DNA of 64,000 bases from Massilia eburnea (GCF_009720745.1 NZ_WNKX01000005.1:62001-126000), one strand, 5' to 3'; counted from the first letter of the stretch, positions 8,078 to 17,774 are shown. Translations and numbers: made by a program. The notes: generated from the sequence alone by a model not told the origin.

Positions 8078-10129
8078 ATGCAAGCAACTATCCGCGTCAC
8101 GCCGCTCAAGCTGGCCTTTACCCTGGCTTTCTGTGGAGCAGCCTTCGGCCTGGCTCCCGCAATTGCCCAACAGGCAGCCCCGGCGCCGGCCGCCCAAACC
8201 CCGCTGACCGTGCCGGCCGCCGGCGACGATTTCTTCGGCCACGTGAATGCCGAATGGCTGGCCAAGACCCAGATTCCGGCCGACAAGGGCAGCTGGGGCG
8301 CCGGTTCCGCGCTGGGTGATGCTACCAATGAGCGCATCGTCAAACTGATCGAGGAAACCGCCGCCAAGTCCCCAAGTGGCGACACCCGCCGCGTGACCGA
8401 CTATTACCACGCCTACATGGACGAAGCAGGCATCGAGGCGCGTGGCCTGAAGTCGCTCAAGCCTGAACTGGAAAAAATCGACGCCATCAAGGACAAGGCC
8501 AGCCTGGTGCGCGCCCTGGCAGGTACCGTGCGCGCCGACGTGGACCCGCTGAACTCCACCAACTTCTACACCGAGAACCTGTTTGGCATCTGGATCGCGC
8601 AAGGCCTGAAGGACCCTAACCACTACATTCCTTACATCCTGCAGGGCGGCCTCGGCATGCCGGACCGCGCCTACTACCTGGATGACAACCAGCGCATGCA
8701 GCAGCTGCGTACCGCCTACCAGGCCCACATCGCCGCCATGCTGAAGCTGGCCGGCTACAGCGAGCCGGAAGCCCGCGCCGCCCGCGTCTTCGAACTGGAA
8801 CGCAAGCTGGCGCAAACCCATGTGACGCGCGAAGACTCCGCCGACATCCAGAAAGCCAACAACAACTGGACCATGCGCGATTTCGCCGCCAAGGCCCCAG
8901 GCATGGACTGGCGCGCCTTCTTCCGCGCTGCAGGCCTGGGCAAGCAGGACAAGTTCATCGTCTACCACCCAAGCGCCATCATCGGCAGCGCGGCCCTGGT
9001 GAACGAGATGCCGCTGCAGGCATGGAAAGACTTCCTGGCCTTCCATACTGTGAATCACTTCGGCGGTACCCTTCCGAAAGCCTTCGTCGACCAGCGTTTC
9101 GAATTCTATGGCCGCACCATGAATGGCACGCCGCAGCTGTCGCCACGCTGGAAACGCGGCCTGGCCTCCGTCAACGGCGCGGTACCGGATGCAGCGGGCA
9201 AAATGTACGTTGACCGCTACTTCCCGGCAGAATCCAAGGTGCGCCTGCAAGCCATGGTGACCAATATCGTCAACGCATTCCACAAGCGCATCGATGCGCT
9301 GGACTGGATGGCGCCTGCCACCAAGAAGGAAGCACAGGAAAAACTGCGCACCCTGTACGTTGGCGTCGGCTATCCGGATAAATGGACTTCCTACGAAGGC
9401 CTGGAAATCAAGCCTGACGATGCAATGGGCAACGCACTGCGCGCCGAGCAGTTCCATTACAAGCAGCAGTTGGCCAAGCTGGGCAAGAAGGTCGATCCGA
9501 CCGAATGGTGCATGCCTCCGCACATCGTGAACGCGGTGAACATGCCAATGCAGAACGCGCTGAACTTCCCTGCCGCCATCCTGCAGCCGCCATTCTTTGA
9601 CGCCAAAGCCAGCGACGCGCTGAACTACGGCGCCATCGGTTCGGTGATCGGCCACGAAATCAGCCATAGCTTCGACGACCAGGGCGCCCAGTTCGATTCC
9701 AAAGGCCGCCTGCGCGACTGGTGGACCAAGGAAGACGGCGAGCATTTCCAGAAAGCCGCGGCAGCACTGGTCGCCCAGTACAACGCGTACGAAGCTTTCC
9801 CTGACCTGAAATTGAACGGCACCCTGACCCTGAGCGAAAACCTGGCCGACCTGGCCGGCCTGGCCGCAGCGCTGGATGCCTACCATGTGTCGATCGGCGG
9901 CAAGTTCACGCCGGCGCAGGACCGTGAGTTCTTCAACGGTTATGCCGCCAGCTGGGCACAGAAGGAACGCGATGCCGCTCTGCGCAACCAGGTCATGACC
10001 GACGGCCACTCGCCGGCCAAGTGGCGCACCTACACCGTGCGCAACCTGGACGCCTGGTACCAGGCCTACGACGTGAAGCCGGGCCAGAAGCTGTACCTGG
10101 CGCCGGAACAGCGCGTGCGCGTCTGGTAA
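8078..10129 (+). CDS. pepO: M13 family metallopeptidase (neprilysin/PepO type)
   Basis: This 683-residue secreted protein has a signal peptide ending near APAIAQQAAP. The zinc site HEISH is at residues 526-530 and the third ligand E587 lies in ENLADLAG, both as in M13 peptidases. The C-terminal VNPxx-like substrate region and GHSPAKWRTYTVRNLDAWY motif (close to the end) are also typical. Such enzymes cut small peptides in the periplasm or outside the cell. TAGGGA precedes the ATG at 8078. A methyltransferase gene starts 9 bases after the stop, probably in the same transcript. Confidence 0.95.
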   Translation: MQATIRVTPLKLAFTLAFCGAAFGLAPAIAQQAAPAPAAQTPLTVPAAGDDFFGHVNAEWLAKTQIPADKGSWGAGSALGDATNERIVKLIEETAAKSPSGDTRRVTDYYHAYMDEAGIEARGLKSLKPELEKIDAIKDKASLVRALAGTVRADVDPLNSTNFYTENLFGIWIAQGLKDPNHYIPYILQGGLGMPDRAYYLDDNQRMQQLRTAYQAHIAAMLKLAGYSEPEARAARVFELERKLAQTHVTREDSADIQKANNNWTMRDFAAKAPGMDWRAFFRAAGLGKQDKFIVYHPSAIIGSAALVNEMPLQAWKDFLAFHTVNHFGGTLPKAFVDQRFEFYGRTMNGTPQLSPRWKRGLASVNGAVPDAAGKMYVDRYFPAESKVRLQAMVTNIVNAFHKRIDALDWMAPATKKEAQEKLRTLYVGVGYPDKWTSYEGLEIKPDDAMGNALRAEQFHYKQQLAKLGKKVDPTEWCMPPHIVNAVNMPMQNALNFPAAILQPPFFDAKASDALNYGAIGSVIGHEISHSFDDQGAQFDSKGRLRDWWTKEDGEHFQKAAAALVAQYNAYEAFPDLKLNGTLTLSENLADLAGLAAALDAYHVSIGGKFTPAQDREFFNGYAASWAQKERDAALRNQVMTDGHSPAKWRTYTVRNLDAWYQAYDVKPGQKLYLAPEQRVRVW

Positions 10130-10138
10130 AGTAGGGGC

Positions 10139-10753
10139 ATGGACGACATCGAGCAGATCACCCGCCGCACGCTGGAACATTACGAACGCAACGCGCAAGC
10201 CTTCCTGGAGGGCACGCGCGACCACGACGTTAGCCAGAACATCGCGGCGCTGCTCGATGCGATTGAAGGAATACCTCCGTTCCGCATTCTCGACCTGGGC
10301 TGCGGCCCCGGACGCGACCTGCGTACCTTCAAGTCACTTGGGCATGAGCCGGTCGGCCTCGACGGCTCGGCCCATTTCGTCGACATGGCGCAGCGCTGGA
10401 GCGGCTGCACCGTCCTGCATCAGGATTTCGTCGCACTCACCTTGCCGCCGGCATCGTTCGACGGCATCTTTGCAAACGCCTCTCTGTTCCACGTCCCCAG
10501 TGCAGTATTGCCCGATGTGCTGGCGCGCCTGTACGCCGCGTTGAAGCCGCGCGGCGTCCTGTTCAGCTCTAACCCGCGCGGCCATAACGAAGAAGGATGG
10601 AACGGTCCGCGCTACGGTTGCTACTACGATTTCGAAACCTGGTCGGCCGTGGTCACTGCTGCCGGCTTCGAGCCCATCACGCATTATTACCGTCCGGCAG
10701 GATTGCCGCGTGAACAGCAGCCGTGGCTGGCTTCAGTCTGGCGTAAGCCTTAG
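10139..10753 (+). CDS. Class I SAM-dependent methyltransferase
   Basis: This 204-residue protein has the SAM-binding motif ILDLGCGPGRDLRTF near residue 50, an acidic VGLDGS segment after it, and FDGIFANASLFHVP as motif IV. Substrate cannot be inferred. The start ATG follows AGGGG and lies only 9 bases from the end of the M13 peptidase gene. The C-terminal part (NEEGWNGPRYGCYYDFETWS) is conserved in small methyltransferases of this type, often linked to quinone, thiol or tellurite methylation, but no specific call is justified. Confidence 0.85.
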   Translation: MDDIEQITRRTLEHYERNAQAFLEGTRDHDVSQNIAALLDAIEGIPPFRILDLGCGPGRDLRTFKSLGHEPVGLDGSAHFVDMAQRWSGCTVLHQDFVALTLPPASFDGIFANASLFHVPSAVLPDVLARLYAALKPRGVLFSSNPRGHNEEGWNGPRYGCYYDFETWSAVVTAAGFEPITHYYRPAGLPREQQPWLASVWRKP

Positions 10754-10832
10754 TTATGTTAGCTTGCGAACAGTGACCGGCAATGCCTGTTCGTATGATT
10801 TGCTCGTCGCACTTTTTTAAGAGGAGCGCATC

Positions 10833-11039
10833 ATGAACAAGGACCAAGTGAAGGGCAAAGCCAAAGAGATTGGCGGCAAGATCCAGGAGGAAACTGGTGA
10901 ACTGGTCGGCAGCTCGAAGCAGCAGGGTAAAGGTATCGCCAAGCAAGTGGAAGGGAAGCTGCAGAAACAGCGCGGCGACCTGCGCGAAGCCATCGACGAT
11001 GCCACCGACGAACTGATCGACCGCGGCAACCGCCAATAA
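10833..11039 (+). CDS. CsbD family stress protein
   Basis: This 68-residue hydrophilic protein starts MNKDQVKGKAKEIGGKIQEE and is a CsbD-type general stress protein, rich in Lys, Gln and Gly and lacking cysteine. AAGAGGAG precedes the ATG. CsbD proteins are induced by stress in many bacteria, but their molecular role is unknown. The gene is alone, with the next open frames on the opposite strand. A GGCCGAAGGC / GCCTTCGGCC hairpin follows at 11053-11076. Confidence 0.9.
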   Translation: MNKDQVKGKAKEIGGKIQEETGELVGSSKQQGKGIAKQVEGKLQKQRGDLREAIDDATDELIDRGNRQ

Positions 11040-11075
11040 TCCTCTCCAAGTTGGCCGAAGGCAGCAGCCTTCGGC

Positions 11076-11204
11076 CTATCGCATAATCAGGATGGCGCTC
11101 ACTGCGACTAAGAAGCTTGTCGCGCCTACGGCCACCATCCAACTCAAAATTAAGTTTGACGCACGCTCTTCGTCGCTGAAAAACTCTTCAATCCACCTCC
11201 TCAT
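11076..11204 (-). CDS. 42-residue single-pass membrane protein
   Basis: A short reading frame of 42 residues starts at an ATG with a strong GAGGAG Shine-Dalgarno and reads MRRWIEEFFSDEERASNLIL, then a hydrophobic helix (SWMVAVGATSFLVAVSAILI) ending MR. The layout is a charged N-terminal amphipathic segment followed by one membrane span. It lies 45 bases after the 150-residue membrane protein on the same strand, so the two may be one unit. I do not recognise the family. The clean ribosome site and protein-like composition support it over chance. Confidence 0.6.
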   Translation of the reverse strand: MRRWIEEFFSDEERASNLILSWMVAVGATSFLVAVSAILIMR

Positions 11205-11249
11205 TTCGCTCTCCTCAGACTATTTCAATCCAGTGTCGCAGTTCGCTGG

Positions 11250-11705
11250 CTATTTGCAAGCGGGCTCAAGCACAAAATGAACTATGCAAAGCAAAATTGC
11301 CCCAATCAATACAAAGAAGACGGACGCGCTCAACAATCGGTAATGGAAAATACGTGAACGAAGTGAATGTTGCATTCCTAATTCTGGAACCGGGAACAAT
11401 GCTCCGAATACTGACGACATGCTTGATACGGTGAGGAGTGCGATGCAGCATGTCAGGACCAGTCCTGTCCATCCCGGTGGGTTGACGACACGATTGGGCT
11501 CAAAAATGGCGTTTGCAGAAAAAACGACCGCCAGCCAGCCTAGCTGGCCATCCTTTACAGCCCGGATTACACGGAGCCGGGATCGCAATTTTCCGTGAGA
11601 CGTGCAAACGCTTCCGGCGAGAAATACCAACAATAGCGGCGCCAGGACGGGGAGTACGAGATTCATTGCGATCCAGCCCATGATCTGGACAGTCTCGCTG
11701 TCCAA
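11250..11705 (-). CDS. Hypothetical membrane protein
   Basis: This protein of up to 151 residues has about four hydrophobic segments: residues about 10-32 (LVLPVLAPLLLVFLAG), 53-68, 80-105 (TGLVLTCCIALLTVSSMSSV) and 123-147 (LLSASVFFVLIGAILLCIV). The longest frame starts with TTG at 11705 and has no clear ribosome site; internal ATGs at 11681 or 11666 are possible starts, the latter with GGA upstream. No family was recognised. Base composition is lower in GC than its neighbours. It is followed by the 42-residue membrane protein. Confidence 0.5.
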   Translation of the reverse strand: MDSETVQIMGWIAMNLVLPVLAPLLLVFLAGSVCTSHGKLRSRLRVIRAVKDGQLGWLAVVFSANAIFEPNRVVNPPGWTGLVLTCCIALLTVSSMSSVFGALFPVPELGMQHSLRSRIFHYRLLSASVFFVLIGAILLCIVHFVLEPACK

Positions 11706-11734
11706 ACCAATGGCGTTTTGATGCAGGCTAAAGG

Positions 11735-12397
11735 TTACTCTTCACCTGCGGGAACCCCGAGCGGGAACATGTGGCGGTATGGCTTTGCCTCGGCCCAGCA
11801 GCGTGCGAACGATGGGCGCGCGCGCAGGCGCGCCAGGTATGCCATCACATGTTCGTGCTTCGCCGGAATCGGGTGCGACCAGTGTGCGTACAGGAGAAAA
11901 GGCGCGGCCGCGCAATCGGCCATGCTGAATTCTTCGCCCGCCGCCCAGGTGCGGTTCGCCATGACTTTATCGAGCCACACATAAGCCGTCTCCAGTTTGC
12001 CCTTGGCCTCCGCCACGCCAAGCGGATCTCGCTGATCGGCGGGGCGCAGGACATCCGCCACCAGCTTTTGCTGCGGCGTGGCGATATGGTTGTCGAAGAA
12101 GCGGTCCATCATGCGTACTTCCAGTGCCGCTTTGGGGTCGGCCGGCAGCAGTCGCACCGGACCGGGATAGTAAAGCGAAAGATGCTCGATCACGATGCTG
12201 GCTTCCACCACCATGCGTTCACCATCCAGCAGGATAGGGAACTTCTGGATCGGCCACATTCCGGCAAACTTCGCGTAATTGTCGGCATGATCCGGAGACA
12301 GCATGCGGTACTCGAACGGCGTTCCGTTCTCATAGAGCGCAATCAGCGCCTTCATGGAATAGGAAGAAAGGGGATGGTAGAACAGTTGCAGGGACAT
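11735..12397 (-). CDS. Glutathione S-transferase family protein
   Basis: This 220-residue protein has an N-terminal thioredoxin-like GST domain starting MSLQLFYHPLSSYSMKALIA and the segment KFPILLDGERMVVEASIVIE, which includes the cis-proline and the glutathione-binding E-S/A position. The C-terminal helical domain follows (FSMADCAAAPFLLYAHW). The ATG at 12397 has GGAGG upstream and gives the usual N-terminus. Substrate is unknown. It stands alone between two oppositely or convergently placed genes. Confidence 0.9.
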   Translation of the reverse strand: MSLQLFYHPLSSYSMKALIALYENGTPFEYRMLSPDHADNYAKFAGMWPIQKFPILLDGERMVVEASIVIEHLSLYYPGPVRLLPADPKAALEVRMMDRFFDNHIATPQQKLVADVLRPADQRDPLGVAEAKGKLETAYVWLDKVMANRTWAAGEEFSMADCAAAPFLLYAHWSHPIPAKHEHVMAYLARLRARPSFARCWAEAKPYRHMFPLGVPAGEE

Positions 12398-12462
12398 GGC
12401 GCCTCCGTCAGGTTTGGTTGATCGTACCAGCACGACGATTGACTGGCGCGCAAATCGACAAA

Positions 12463-12491
12463 GAAAAAACCCGCCGGCTTGCGCGGGCGGG
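12463..12491 (-). terminator. Terminator of the S9 peptidase gene
   Basis: On the minus strand, CCCGCCCGCGCAAGCCGGCGGG is a stable hairpin followed by a run of T. It begins 24 bases after the peptidase stop codon. Confidence 0.8.
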
Positions 12492-12514
12492 CTTCGGCGT
12501 CCAGGGACCGGGCC

Positions 12515-14734
12515 TCAGTTCGATTCCGGATGCAGGTTCTTGCGGAAGAACGCGTCGATGTAGGTCTGCACGTGGCGCTTGGCCAGGCGGTTCGATACGC
12601 CGTGCTTGGCGCCCGGGTAGGTCATCAGCTCGAACTGCACGCCGCGGTTCACCAGCGCATCGATCATCTTGGTGGTGTTGGTGAACAGGACGTTGTCGTC
12701 CGCCATGCCGTGGATCAGCAGCAATTTCGATTTCAGGCCGTCGACGTGGTAGAACACGTTCGACTGCTTGTAACCATCCGGATTGTCGGAAGGACGGTCC
12801 ATGAACTGCTCGGTGTAGTGGGTGTCATACAGGCCCCAGTCGGTCACTGGCGCGCCCGAAACGCCGGCAGCGATCTTGTCCGAACCTTGCGACAGCAGGC
12901 GCAGGGTCATGAAGCCGCCGTAGCTCCAGCCGTACACGCCGATACGCTTGGCATCCACGTAAGGCTGGGCGCCCAGCCAGTCGATGCCGGTCAGCTGGTC
13001 TTCCACTTCGACCTTGCCCAGGTTGCGGTAGATGGCGTCGGTGAAGACGCGCTCGCGCCGCGAGGAGCCGCGGTTATCCAGGCGGAACACCACATAGCCT
13101 TGCTGCGCCATGTACTGGTCGAATTGGCCGCCGTCCCAGCGGCGCGTCACGTGCTGCGAGTGCGGGCCGCCGTACGTGGACAGGTAGACCGGATACTTCT
13201 TGCTGGCGTCGAATTTGTACGGCTTGATCATCGAGTAGTACAGGGTCTGGCCGTCCTTGGCCTTCATGCTGCCGAATTCGACCGGCAGCAGGTCGGGCTT
13301 GTACTTGAAGTATGGGTGGGATTCATTGACCTTGTTTTCATCCAGCCAGCTCACCAAGCTGCCGTCCGGGCGGCGGATCGCCACCTGCGGCGGATTGGCC
13401 GGATCGGACCAGGTATCGACGAATACTTCGCCATGCTTGGAGAAGGCGGCATCGTGCCAGCCATCGGCCTGGGTGATGCGCTTTGGCTTGTCGGCGGTGG
13501 AGCCGTCCAGTTTCAATTCATAGACTTGCTTGTCGTAGACCGCATCTTTGTTGGAGGAAACGAAGACCTTGCCGGCTTTCTCGTCCACTGCCAGCACGTC
13601 GTCAAAGCCCCACTCGCCTTTGGAGATAGGGTGTTTCAGTTTGCCGTCCATGCCATACAAGTACAGGTGGTTGCGGCCAGTGCGCTCGGACGACCAGATG
13701 AAGCCCTTGCCGCCTTCCAGGAAGCGCAGGTCGTCGCTGATGGTGGTCCAGGTTTTCGACGTCTCGGTCAGCACCGGACGCTGCGCCAGCGTGGCGGCAT
13801 CGACCGCCACCAGCTCCAGCGTCTTCTGGTCGCGCGACTGGCGCTGGAAGAAGAGCGACTTGGCGTCCTTGCTCCAGTCGGCGCGCACCAGGTAGATATC
13901 CTTGTTGGCGCCCAGGTCCACGTCGCGGATTTCGCCGCCGCTTGGCGACACGATCTTCAGGCCGACGATGGCGTTCTTGTCGCCGGCGGCAGGGTAGCGC
14001 TGCTCCACCACGTCAGTGCGGTCGGCGTAGATTTCGAAGCGGCGCGCCACCGGCACTTGCGCTTCGTCGTACCAGCGGAAGGCGATGGCGGAATCGTCCG
14101 GCGCCCAGTAGTAGCCGGTGAACTGGTGCATTTCTTCCTGCGCCACGAATTCGGCTTCGCCGTTATGCACCGTGCCCTTGCCGTCGGTGGTCAGCTGGCG
14201 CTCCTTGCCCGTGGCCAGGTCGATCACGAACAGGTTCTGGTCGCGCACGAAGGATACGTATTTGCCCTTTGGCGAAATCTTCGGATCGATCACGCTGCCC
14301 GATGCCACCAGCCGCGCGCTGTCAGGCTTGGACAGGTCGACCAGGTACAGGTTTCCGGCGATCGGCACCAGCAGCTGCTTGCCGTCCGGCGACCAGCTGT
14401 AGGAAATGATGCCCTTCAGTGCGGCAGTACGCGCGCGCTCGCGCAGCGCTTTTTCAGCGTCCGAAAGGTTCTCGACCGGGACCAGCACTTTGGAGTCGAC
14501 CAGGCGGCGCGTGGTCTTGTCCTTCATATTGTATTCCCACAGGTCCATCTGGTACTGGTCGTCCTGGCGCGCGCGCAGGAAAGTGACGCGGGCGCCATCC
14601 GGCGAAACTTTGAGGGCGCGTACGCCAGGGCCGGACAGGGCCGGATCGGCGTACAGGCGTTCCAGGGTGAGGCGTTCTGCGGACGCGGTGCCGGCGGCCA
14701 GGAGTGCTGCCACCAGGGTGAGAATCAAGCGCAT
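12515..14734 (-). CDS. S9 family prolyl oligopeptidase, dipeptidyl peptidase IV type
   Basis: This 739-residue secreted enzyme has a signal peptide (MRLILTLVAALLAAGTASA), an eight-bladed beta-propeller with repeated SPDG-type segments, and a C-terminal alpha/beta hydrolase domain. The nucleophile S604 is in GWSYGG; the acid is in HGMADDNVLF and the histidine in YPGAKHGVS. The QEEMHQFTGYYWAPD segment carries the glutamates that bind the substrate N-terminus in DPP IV enzymes. It should release X-Pro dipeptides in the periplasm. The ATG at 14734 gives the signal peptide; longer starts do not. Confidence 0.93.
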   Translation of the reverse strand: MRLILTLVAALLAAGTASAERLTLERLYADPALSGPGVRALKVSPDGARVTFLRARQDDQYQMDLWEYNMKDKTTRRLVDSKVLVPVENLSDAEKALRERARTAALKGIISYSWSPDGKQLLVPIAGNLYLVDLSKPDSARLVASGSVIDPKISPKGKYVSFVRDQNLFVIDLATGKERQLTTDGKGTVHNGEAEFVAQEEMHQFTGYYWAPDDSAIAFRWYDEAQVPVARRFEIYADRTDVVEQRYPAAGDKNAIVGLKIVSPSGGEIRDVDLGANKDIYLVRADWSKDAKSLFFQRQSRDQKTLELVAVDAATLAQRPVLTETSKTWTTISDDLRFLEGGKGFIWSSERTGRNHLYLYGMDGKLKHPISKGEWGFDDVLAVDEKAGKVFVSSNKDAVYDKQVYELKLDGSTADKPKRITQADGWHDAAFSKHGEVFVDTWSDPANPPQVAIRRPDGSLVSWLDENKVNESHPYFKYKPDLLPVEFGSMKAKDGQTLYYSMIKPYKFDASKKYPVYLSTYGGPHSQHVTRRWDGGQFDQYMAQQGYVVFRLDNRGSSRRERVFTDAIYRNLGKVEVEDQLTGIDWLGAQPYVDAKRIGVYGWSYGGFMTLRLLSQGSDKIAAGVSGAPVTDWGLYDTHYTEQFMDRPSDNPDGYKQSNVFYHVDGLKSKLLLIHGMADDNVLFTNTTKMIDALVNRGVQFELMTYPGAKHGVSNRLAKRHVQTYIDAFFRKNLHPESN

Positions 14735-14875
14735 TGTTTGTCCCGTATGGTTTATTAATGAACCGCAAGACAATACCAGAACACGCTCCCCCTGATATTC
14801 GGAATCGCTTGCCGTTCGCCGATTTTCCTTCGGCAGGAAAGGGCGCATACTGACGGCTCACTTCGAGGAGAAGCC

Positions 14876-16465
14876 ATGATGACAAGGAATCTGGCCGTAC
14901 GAGTTGTGCTTGCGCTAATGCTGGCCTGTTGCGTCGGGCTGGCGGGGGCCGCGCCGGGCAAGGTTGGCGTGGTGAGTTTTGAGAATTCCGGCGCAAAAGC
15001 GGCGCAGGCCGACTTCCTTTACGGCCTGGCGCAATTGCACAATTTCGAATACGACTCCGCCGCCGAAGCTTTCCGCCGCGCGCAAAAAACCGATCCCGGC
15101 TTCGCCATGGCTTACTGGGGTGAAGCGATGACTTATAACCATCCGGTCTGGTTCCAGCAAAACCAGGCAGCAGCGCGTGCGGCGCTGGCGCGCCTTGCGC
15201 CGACGCCGGAGGAACGGCAAGCCAAGGCCCGCACGGCACGTGAGAAGGATTACCTGCATGCTGTCGAAATCCTCTACGGCGAAGGCAGCAAGCATGAGCG
15301 CGACCGCCGCTATGCGCAGGCAATGGAAGCGCTGCACGCCAGATACCCGGCCGATGTCGACGCTACCTGCTTCTACGCGCTGGCGCTGCTGGGCACGTCG
15401 GATGCAGGCCGCCATCTGCCAACCTATATGCGTTCCGCCGCCCTCATGCAGGAAGTATTCGAACATCATCCGCAGCATCCCGGCGCCGCCCATTACCTGA
15501 TCCACTCGGTAGACGATGCGGTGCATGCGCCGCTTGGGCTGCGCGCCGCCCGGGCCTACGGCAAGATCGCGCCGGAGGCCGACCATGCGCAGCACATGAC
15601 CGCGCACATCTACCTGGCGCTGGGCATGTGGGATGAGACCGTGCGCGCCAACGAAATCGCCCTGCAAGTGCGCTACAAGCAGATGCTGGCCAAGGATGCC
15701 AAGGCCCGTGCACCGGCCTGCGGCCACTACATCATCTGGCTGTCCTACGCCAATGTGCAGCAAGGACGCATGGACGATGCACGCGGCATCATTGAGAATT
15801 GCGCCGCGCGGCTGCGCGGGGCGAACCTGGCGTCGGCGACGCCGGAACAACGGCAGAATTACGAGAACAGCCTGGCCGGCCTGGCGCAGATGCGCTCGCG
15901 CTACATCATCGACGGCGCGGATGCGCAGGACCCGATCGCGGACCTGGCGCCGCTCATGGCACAGCATAAGGAGGCGGCCATGGTGTGGGCGGTGACGGAT
16001 GCGTGGATGGCCTTGCGCAGCGCCGCAGCGCAAGCCGAAGCTGCGGATGCCGCCGTGGCGCGGGCGCGCGAAGCGATCGGCGCCGCCCAATCCTTCAAAC
16101 CAGACGATGTGGATGTGGCGCCGGAGCACGCGCGTTACCGCATCCCGGCCATTGAAATGGCGATGCTGGACGGCCAGCTGGCGTTACGCAAAGGCGACCG
16201 CAATCGCGCGCTCGCGCTGTTCCGCCAGGCAGCGCAGCAAGAGCAATCGCTGGAAATGGACTTCGGCCCGCCGGTGCTGGTGCAGCCAGCCAATGAGCTG
16301 CTCGGCGCAGCCTTGCTGGAACTTAAGCAGCCAGCCGAAGCACGCAAGGCCTTCGACGCGGCCAACGCACTGGCGCCAGGCCGCAGGGCAGTGCGCCAGG
16401 GACTGGCCGCGGCGGACGCTATGCCGGCAGGCGCTCCTTCGACAACCGTTGCAGGAACGCGGTAA
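14876..16465 (+). CDS. Exported tetratricopeptide-repeat protein
   Basis: This 529-residue protein has a signal peptide (VLALMLACCVGLAGAAPG) and helical repeats, including FEYDSAAEAFRRAQKTDPGF and AYWGEAMTYNHPVW near the N-terminus and an alanine-rich repeat array at the C-terminus. HPQHPGAAHYLIHSVDDAVH and DHAQHMTAHIYLALGMWDE are conserved His-rich segments of this family. Function is not known; the family is widespread as a periplasmic TPR protein. GAGGAGAA precedes the ATG. The 3' end overlaps the convergent MATE gene by 47 bases. Confidence 0.8.
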   Translation: MMTRNLAVRVVLALMLACCVGLAGAAPGKVGVVSFENSGAKAAQADFLYGLAQLHNFEYDSAAEAFRRAQKTDPGFAMAYWGEAMTYNHPVWFQQNQAAARAALARLAPTPEERQAKARTAREKDYLHAVEILYGEGSKHERDRRYAQAMEALHARYPADVDATCFYALALLGTSDAGRHLPTYMRSAALMQEVFEHHPQHPGAAHYLIHSVDDAVHAPLGLRAARAYGKIAPEADHAQHMTAHIYLALGMWDETVRANEIALQVRYKQMLAKDAKARAPACGHYIIWLSYANVQQGRMDDARGIIENCAARLRGANLASATPEQRQNYENSLAGLAQMRSRYIIDGADAQDPIADLAPLMAQHKEAAMVWAVTDAWMALRSAAAQAEAADAAVARAREAIGAAQSFKPDDVDVAPEHARYRIPAIEMAMLDGQLALRKGDRNRALALFRQAAQQEQSLEMDFGPPVLVQPANELLGAALLELKQPAEARKAFDAANALAPGRRAVRQGLAAADAMPAGAPSTTVAGTR

Positions 16466-17774
16466 GCAGCACGGCGGCCACGGTCAGGCCCAGCACCAGC
16501 CCGATCCAGAAGCCGGTGGCCGCCATTTCCTTCCACAGCCCAAGCAGGCAGCCCACGGGCAGGGCGAAGCCCCAGAATGCGAGCAGCTGGATCAGCATCG
16601 GCTGGCGCGTCACCTTGTAGCCGCGAATCGCGCTGGCTGCCGCCACCTGTGTCGCATCCGAAAGCTGGAACAGGGCCGCGAACAGCAGCAGGGTGGCGCA
16701 GGTGGCCTGCACCGCCACATCGGTGGTGTAAGCGGCCGCGATCTGGTGCCGGAACACGGCGATGAACGCTGCCGACACTACTGCAAACGCCAACGACATG
16801 CCCAGCCCGACCCAGGACGCCGTGCGGGCGCGGCGCGCATCGCCTTCACCCAGCGCCTGGCCGACGCGCGTCACCATGCCAATGCCCAGGCTAAGCGGCA
16901 CCATGAATACCAGCGAAGAAAAATTCAGCGCAATCTGGTGCGCCGATTGCTCCACCACGCCAAAGCGTGCCACCAGCAGCGCCACCGCGCCGAACGCGCT
17001 GACCTCGGCGAAGTAGGTCACGCCGATCGGCAAGCCAAGGTGCAGCATGTTGCGGATTTCCGGCCAGTGCGGCCATTCCCAGTGCGTGAAAGGATAGGTG
17101 GCGAGGTAGGCGGGCGATATGCGCATCCACGCCAGCATGGCGCCCAGCATCAGCCACAGGCAAATGCCGGTCGATACCGCGCAGCCCACGCCGCCCAAGG
17201 CCGGCAGGCCGAAATGGCCGAAGATCAGCAGCCAGTTGACCACCACGTTGAAGCCCAGGCCGAGCAGGGCGATCACCATGACCGGCTTGGTCTGGTTGAT
17301 GCTGGCGCTGTAGCCGTACAGCGCGCGATAACAGGCGAAGGGCGGCAGGCCGATGCTGATGATGTGCACGAACATGGAAGCGCGCTGGTTCACTTCCGGC
17401 GCCAGCTGCAGGTGGTCGAACAGCAGCGTGCACAGGTTGGCCAGCAAGGCCGCGGCCAGGCCCACGCCCAGGCCTTTCCACAGTCCCTGCCGCACCAGGT
17501 GAGGGATGCGTTGAACATTGCCGGCGCCCACTTCATGGGCCACCAGGGTGTTCATCGCCATCATGGTGCCGACCACCGTCACCAGCACGATGGACCAGAT
17601 GGCGGCGCCGGTCGATACGGCCGCCAGTTCGGCGGCGCGGGTATGGCCGGTCATCGCCACGTCCGCCACCGCCATGCCGACGGTAGCCAGTTGTCCGATC
17701 AACACGGGCCAGGCCAATTTCCACAATGCTGTTGCTTCTTTGCGTAAGTTGGCGGGCGAAATCGTGTTCGGCAT
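16419..17774 (-). CDS. MATE family efflux transporter (NorM type)
   Basis: This 451-residue protein has about 12 membrane segments in two similar halves. WPVLIGQLATVGMAVADVAM near the N-terminus carries the family signature, and LPIGVTYFAEVSAFGAVALL opens the second half. MATE pumps export cationic drugs or metabolites in exchange for sodium or protons across the inner membrane. No regulator is adjacent. The 3' end overlaps the TPR gene. Confidence 0.93.
   Translation of the reverse strand: MPNTISPANLRKEATALWKLAWPVLIGQLATVGMAVADVAMTGHTRAAELAAVSTGAAIWSIVLVTVVGTMMAMNTLVAHEVGAGNVQRIPHLVRQGLWKGLGVGLAAALLANLCTLLFDHLQLAPEVNQRASMFVHIISIGLPPFACYRALYGYSASINQTKPVMVIALLGLGFNVVVNWLLIFGHFGLPALGGVGCAVSTGICLWLMLGAMLAWMRISPAYLATYPFTHWEWPHWPEIRNMLHLGLPIGVTYFAEVSAFGAVALLVARFGVVEQSAHQIALNFSSLVFMVPLSLGIGMVTRVGQALGEGDARRARTASWVGLGMSLAFAVVSAAFIAVFRHQIAAAYTTDVAVQATCATLLLFAALFQLSDATQVAAASAIRGYKVTRQPMLIQLLAFWGFALPVGCLLGLWKEMAATGFWIGLVLGLTVAAVLLTAFLQRLSKERLPA

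Noticed and set aside
8060..10225. A long open frame on the minus strand opposite the M13 peptidase
   Set aside because: It is the mirror frame of a well-supported metallopeptidase with HEISH and ENLADLAG motifs; its own product has no domain.
12479..14758. A 759-residue plus-strand frame opposite the S9 peptidase
   Set aside because: High GC content keeps the antisense frame open; the minus strand has a signal peptide, catalytic triad and terminator.
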